From Prosthecobacter fusiformis (GTDB taxonomy: Bacteria > Verrucomicrobiota > Verrucomicrobiia > Verrucomicrobiales > Verrucomicrobiaceae): a stretch of DNA of 64,000 nt. Position 1 is the first letter of the stretch. Every line of letters starts with the position of its first letter. Location: the NCBI RefSeq assembly GCF_004364345.1, contig NZ_SOCA01000008.1:62001-126000 (forward strand), given 5' to 3'. The notes beneath the pieces are model-generated. The model was not told the DNA's origin. It made no database searches and was given only the letters and a program-made list of their open reading frames with translations. This document shows positions 60,836 to 64,000 of the stretch, one piece after another. A program made the position numbers and the translations under genes.

Positions 60836-61768
60836 ATGGCCAAGGCCCAGCTCAAGCTTCTCCTCTTTCTCATCGTACTTGGGATCACCCTCGGCTGCAT
60901 GGCTGCAGCCTTTTACATCTACGACAAAATCCTCAGCCCGGACCGCCGAGTGCAGGAGGAGATAGCCGGCATTAAAAAGGGTGACATGCCGCGCATGGAC
61001 CCAGGGGCGAAGCGTTTCGATGCCGCCATTGACCTCATCAAAGAAGGCCGCATCGAAGAAGGCCGCGACGGCCTCTTCAAGCTCATCAACCAGTTTCCAG
61101 ACTCCCCGACCTGCGTCGAAGCCAAGCGCATCGTGGGCGAGATCAACATGGACCAGCTTTTTGCCGCCGAATCCAAGGCCGGAAAGAAGGACTACATCGT
61201 CCAGCCTGGGGATTCACTGGCACTCATTGCAGGCAAGCAAGGCACCACTATCGACCTGCTCATCCGTCTCAATGGCCTCATGAGCACCATGCTCCAGCCG
61301 GGGGATCACCTCACCATCCTGCCCCTGGATTTCAGCCTGCGGGTCAGTGCCCGCTCCAAGACCGTCTCCCTGTGGCGCAAGGCGGGGGAAAAAGAATACT
61401 TCTTCAAAGAATACCAGGCCCTGGATGTCCGCTTGCCTCCCTCCGTCCGTGCTCCCACGGATATGGAAATCAAAGGCAAATCCGCCGTTATCGACGGCAA
61501 GGTCATCCTTTCGACCGACCCTCTCTATGCCGAGGCAGACAAATGGCTGCCGGGCAGTCGCGGCAGCGTCATCCTCCGCACGCCCCCCTCCTCGAAACCT
61601 GCCGCTGCCCCTGCACCTGAGGCATCACCCAAGGCAGGCCAGCCTGCCGCAGCCATCCCCGGTCTTGACGAGGCCCCCACGACCGGTGTCTTTCTCGCCC
61701 GTGAAGACCTGGAAGAAATGTTTGCCCTCGTCCGCAACGGCTCCAAGCTCTATTTTGTCACTCGTTAA
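60836..61768 (+). CDS. Membrane-anchored LysM-domain protein
   Basis: 310 residues. One N-terminal membrane anchor (LLLFLIVLGITLGCMAAAFY), a short TPR-like helical region (IEEGRDGLFKLINQFPDSPT), then a LysM domain at about residues 119-163 (YIVQPGDSLALIAGKQGTTI ending HLTILPLD). A beta-rich region and an Ala/Pro-rich linker follow, ending with ARDLEEM-type helix residues (LAREDLEEMFALVRNGSKLY). It probably binds peptidoglycan. It is 15 bp before accA and 19 bp after the hypothetical gene. Confidence 0.87.
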   Translation: MAKAQLKLLLFLIVLGITLGCMAAAFYIYDKILSPDRRVQEEIAGIKKGDMPRMDPGAKRFDAAIDLIKEGRIEEGRDGLFKLINQFPDSPTCVEAKRIVGEINMDQLFAAESKAGKKDYIVQPGDSLALIAGKQGTTIDLLIRLNGLMSTMLQPGDHLTILPLDFSLRVSARSKTVSLWRKAGEKEYFFKEYQALDVRLPPSVRAPTDMEIKGKSAVIDGKVILSTDPLYAEADKWLPGSRGSVILRTPPSSKPAAAPAPEASPKAGQPAAAIPGLDEAPTTGVFLAREDLEEMFALVRNGSKLYFVTR

Positions 61769-61783
61769 CTGCTCCCCTTTCCC

Positions 61784-62743
61784 ATGAAACACGTCCTGGA
61801 ATTCGAAAAACCTGTCGTCAAACTCCGCGAAGAGATTGAAGAGGCCAAGAAAAAGCTCGCCTCCAAACCGAGCGACAAACTCGCTGCCCAAATCGTGGAC
61901 ATGGAGAAAAAAGCAGAAACCCTGCTGCGTGACATCCACACCAACCTCAACCCCTGGCAGCGAGTACAGATCTCACGCCATATCAACCGCCCCTTCATGC
62001 TGGACTACGTGAAGCATTGCTGCGACGATTTCACCGAACTCCATGGCGACCGCCACATCGGGGATGACCACGCCATGCCAGCCGGCTTCGCCACCTGGGG
62101 CGGCAAAAAGGTCGTCGTCATCGGTCATCAAAAAGGCCGCGACACCAAGGAAAACCTCCTGCGCAACTTCGGCAGCGCCCATCCTGAAGGCTACCGCAAA
62201 GCCCTCCGCCTCATGCGCATGGCGGAAAAATTCAGCCTTCCCATCGTCACCCTCATTGATACACCCGGAGCCTTCCCAGGCATCGGTGCTGAAGAGCGCA
62301 ACATCGCTGAAGCCATCGCCTTCAACCTTCGTGAAATGATGCTCCTGCGCACCCCCATCGTCGCCGTCGTTATCGGTGAAGGTGGCTCCGGCGGTGCCCT
62401 CGGCATCGGCATCGCCGACCGCGTCCTCATGATGGAAAACGCTTATTACAGTGTCATCAGCCCCGAAGGCTGCGCCGCCATCCTCTGGAAACACCGCGAG
62501 CACGCCCCCGAAGCCGCCTCTGCCCTCAAGCTCAGCGCCCAGGACCTTTCCAAGCTCGGCATCATCGACGGCATCGTCCCCGAGCCAGCCGGTGGAGCCC
62601 ACAACGATCACTTCGTCGCCGCCGAGGCCCTCAAAGGTGCCGTCTTGAACGCCATCAACGATCTCGAGAAGCTCCCCACCGCCGAACTCCTCGAAGGCCG
62701 CTACCAGAAGTTCCGCGCCCTCGGCAAGTTCACCGAGAACTGA
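61784..62743 (+). CDS. accA: Acetyl-CoA carboxylase carboxyltransferase subunit alpha
   Basis: Makes malonyl-CoA with AccD. 319 residues, the normal size, starting MKHVLEFEKPVVKLREEIEE with the long N-terminal helix. Blocks LHGDRHIGDDHAMPAGFATW, PIVTLIDTPGAFPGIGAEER, VAVVIGEGGSGGALGIGIAD and MENAYYSVISPEGCAAILWK are diagnostic. Last gene of the 60.3-62.7 kb run and followed by a terminator. Confidence 0.97.
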   Translation: MKHVLEFEKPVVKLREEIEEAKKKLASKPSDKLAAQIVDMEKKAETLLRDIHTNLNPWQRVQISRHINRPFMLDYVKHCCDDFTELHGDRHIGDDHAMPAGFATWGGKKVVVIGHQKGRDTKENLLRNFGSAHPEGYRKALRLMRMAEKFSLPIVTLIDTPGAFPGIGAEERNIAEAIAFNLREMMLLRTPIVAVVIGEGGSGGALGIGIADRVLMMENAYYSVISPEGCAAILWKHREHAPEAASALKLSAQDLSKLGIIDGIVPEPAGGAHNDHFVAAEALKGAVLNAINDLEKLPTAELLEGRYQKFRALGKFTEN

Positions 62744-62767
62744 GATTGATAACTGCTAAGTTTCAAG

Positions 62768-62805
62768 AAGCCCCGAGGTACGCTTGTACTCCGGGGCTTT
62801 CTTTT
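62768..62805 (+). terminator. Rho-independent terminator after accA
   Basis: AAGCCCCGAGGTAC / GTACTCCGGGGCTT (62768-62781 with 62786-62799; one mismatch, one G-U) followed by TCTTTT. Confidence 0.9.
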
Positions 62806-62887
62806 CCCCCCTTCGTAAAGGACTCTTGAGGTAGCCAAGCGGTGGTATTCCTTGCCAAAATCCAGGTTTAGAACTATACATCACTGG

Positions 62888-63106
62888 ATGAGCCAGACTG
62901 TGCAACTCACTGTGCCGATGCCAGCCAACCTGGCCAGGCTGCGCTTTCCAAAAGCGTTGGATGACAGGTTGCATTACCTTCTCGATCTGCAAAGCAGTCA
63001 AGGCAAACTGACTCCCACAGAACGCAAAGAAGCTGAGGGGTTGGAAAGAATGGCGAGCATGCTCACAATTCTGAAGCTCGGTGCTCAGGTGAAGTCTTTG
63101 AAATAG
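62888..63106 (+). CDS. Small protein paired with an HNH nuclease
   Basis: 72 residues from the ATG at 62888 (MSQTVQLTVPMPANLARLRF). The C-terminal part is helical and charged (GKLTPTERKEAEGLERMASM). Short genes with a similar LTxxExxEAExLxRxxxxLxxLK pattern are often found immediately upstream of small HNH endonuclease genes in cyanobacteria and related bacteria, as here (6-bp gap). A regulatory or antitoxin-like role is a guess. Confidence 0.65.
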   Translation: MSQTVQLTVPMPANLARLRFPKALDDRLHYLLDLQSSQGKLTPTERKEAEGLERMASMLTILKLGAQVKSLK

Positions 63107-63112
63107 CAAACA

Positions 63113-63522
63113 ATGGCCAATCTACGCCGACAAGTAACGGCAAGGGCTAAGAACCGATGCGAGTATTGCGGCTTGTCGCAATCAGGGCAGGCCGCGACCT
63201 TTCACCTGGATCACATTACTCCATTGCAGCTGGTGGTGCAACCACACTGGACAACCTCGCTTTGGCTTGTGTCCACTGTTCGCTCAGAAAAGGAGCAAAA
63301 GTGTTCGTCAAGGATCCTAAAACGAGCCGCAAAGTCCGCCTGTTCCATCCAAGAGATCAGCAGTGGAACCATCATTTCCGATGGTCCGGCAACAAGCTTT
63401 CAGGCATTACTTCCGTTGGCCGGGCTACGATCTCCACCATGGATCTAAACAGCACTGAACATCAAATCATTCGGTCCTTCGAGAGCATCCTCAAAAGGCA
63501 TCCTCCGCCAGGACATGTCTAA
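63113..63522 (+). pseudogene. HNH endonuclease gene broken by a frameshift
   Basis: The first frame gives MANLRRQVTARAKNRCEYCG and ends meaningfully at FHLDHITPLQL; the next frame continues GGATTLDNLALACVHCSLRKG and runs to 63522. Together they make a complete HNH protein of about 136 residues with two CxxC zinc knuckles (CEYC, CVHC) and the DH catalytic pair. The break lies at about 63227-63236, best explained by loss of one base in CAGCTGGTGGTGC. Either the gene is inactivated or the sequence has an error; no slippery heptamer is seen. Confidence 0.8.
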
Positions 63523-63606
63523 CCCCTGATTCAAGAAGACCAGTTCAAGATATCCTTTCAGACATCTCAAACCGGCCAAAGGGGACTTGATGGAGATTAA
63601 TAAAAC

Positions 63607-64000
63607 CTAACTCTTGTTAGGCAGGTCCACGAGCATCTGGGCGTTGCTTGGGTAACGCTCCATGAGCTGGAGGACGCGCTGAATGGCATCGATGGGTTTG
63701 TGACCGGCGAGGCCGCGGCGGAGCATGTGGATCTTATCGAGCTGGAAGGGCTGCAGGAGCAGCTCTTCACGGCGGGTGCCGGACTTGAAGATGTTCACGG
63801 CGGGGTAGTAGAACTGCTCGGCGATCTTGCGATCCAGGACAAGTTCCATGTTACCGGTGCCTTTGAATTCCTGGAAGATCATGTCATCCATGCGGCTGCC
63901 GGTTTCCACCAGGGCCGTGGCCAGGACGGTGAGGCTGCCTGCCTGACGGGTGTTACGCGCGGCGGCGAACAGACGGCGGGGAATCTCCATGGCTCCCACG
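63607..64000 (-). CDS. rho: Transcription termination factor Rho (N-terminus off the window)
   Basis: The last 130 or so residues of Rho: [60 protein letters not shown] and the conserved [10 protein letters not shown] before the C-terminal helix. The Q-loop/R-loop ATPase C-terminal part is intact; the Walker A region and RNA-binding domain lie beyond 64000. An apparent start near 63999 is only the edge. It terminates transcription of untranslated RNA. Confidence 0.95.
   Translation of the reverse strand, partial: VGAMEIPRRLFAAARNTRQAGSLTVLATALVETGSRMDDMIFQEFKGTGNMELVLDRKIAEQFYYPAVNIFKSGTRREELLLQPFQLDKIHMLRRGLAGHKPIDAIQRVLQLMERYPSNAQMLVDLPNKS

Overview
The window is 64 kb of GC-rich bacterial chromosome, most likely from a Verrucomicrobiota member close to Prosthecobacter/Verrucomicrobium. 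This is inferred from the gene mix and style: a sialidase-esterase fusion, a PEP-CTERM protein with autotransporter-type beta-strand repeats, GYF_2-domain membrane proteins, an EF-hand/esterase fusion, a very large FG-GAP/cadherin-like secreted protein, DUF1802, YARHG and a 34-residue COX24-like basic protein. No rRNA or tRNA gene, transposase or CRISPR array was recognised.

Layout. 1-8.3 kb: LacI regulator (cut by the edge) and sialidase/acetylesterase, gcvT plus a small lipoprotein, family II pyrophosphatase, RND/MMPL exporter. 8.3-9.6 kb: an AT-rich island with one membrane protein. 9.6-11.6 kb: methyltransferase and EamA permease, preceded by what looks like a peptide-leader attenuator. 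11.6-15.0 kb: a candidate small RNA and a second AT-rich island (YYPF protein, HExxH protein, DUF4062 protein). 15.1-15.5 kb: palindromic repeats. 15.6-19.9 kb: Mini-III-like RNase, an HtrA-like protease with an adjacent pseudoprotease paralogue, deoC. 20-22.8 kb: histidine kinase and receiver-kinase pair behind a palindrome-rich promoter. 22.9-33.2 kb: mostly housekeeping and envelope genes: DUF2237, D,D-carboxypeptidase, parvulin, a HAD-folB-sigma-anti-sigma operon, DUF2306, YARHG, TIM-barrel epimerase, DUF1802-rhodanese-L,D-transpeptidase, metallophosphoesterase.

33.2-40.4 kb is a rearranged locus. The tail of the metallophosphoesterase gene and the tail of its former neighbour (an 85-codon membrane protein gene) occur twice, on either side of a 5.6-kb gene for a repeat-rich secreted protein. 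40.5-43.7 kb is argB-argD-argF. 43.7-55 kb holds a thioesterase, two GYF_2 membrane proteins, a DMT-like protein, CCA nucleotidyltransferase, a thioredoxin-fold protein, EF-hand esterase, clpS, a DegQ-type protease, a Gfo/Idh oxidoreductase, a short tandem repeat array, a TPR protein and the 34-aa basic gene. 55-64 kb: hisG, the PEP-CTERM protein, a hypothetical, a LysM protein, accA, a small gene plus frameshifted HNH nuclease, and the C-terminal part of rho.

Functional themes are envelope and secretion quality control (three trypsin-like PDZ proteins, D,D-carboxypeptidase, L,D-transpeptidase, LysM), arginine synthesis, and large exported adhesin-like proteins. All family names are recalled from motifs, not from searches.
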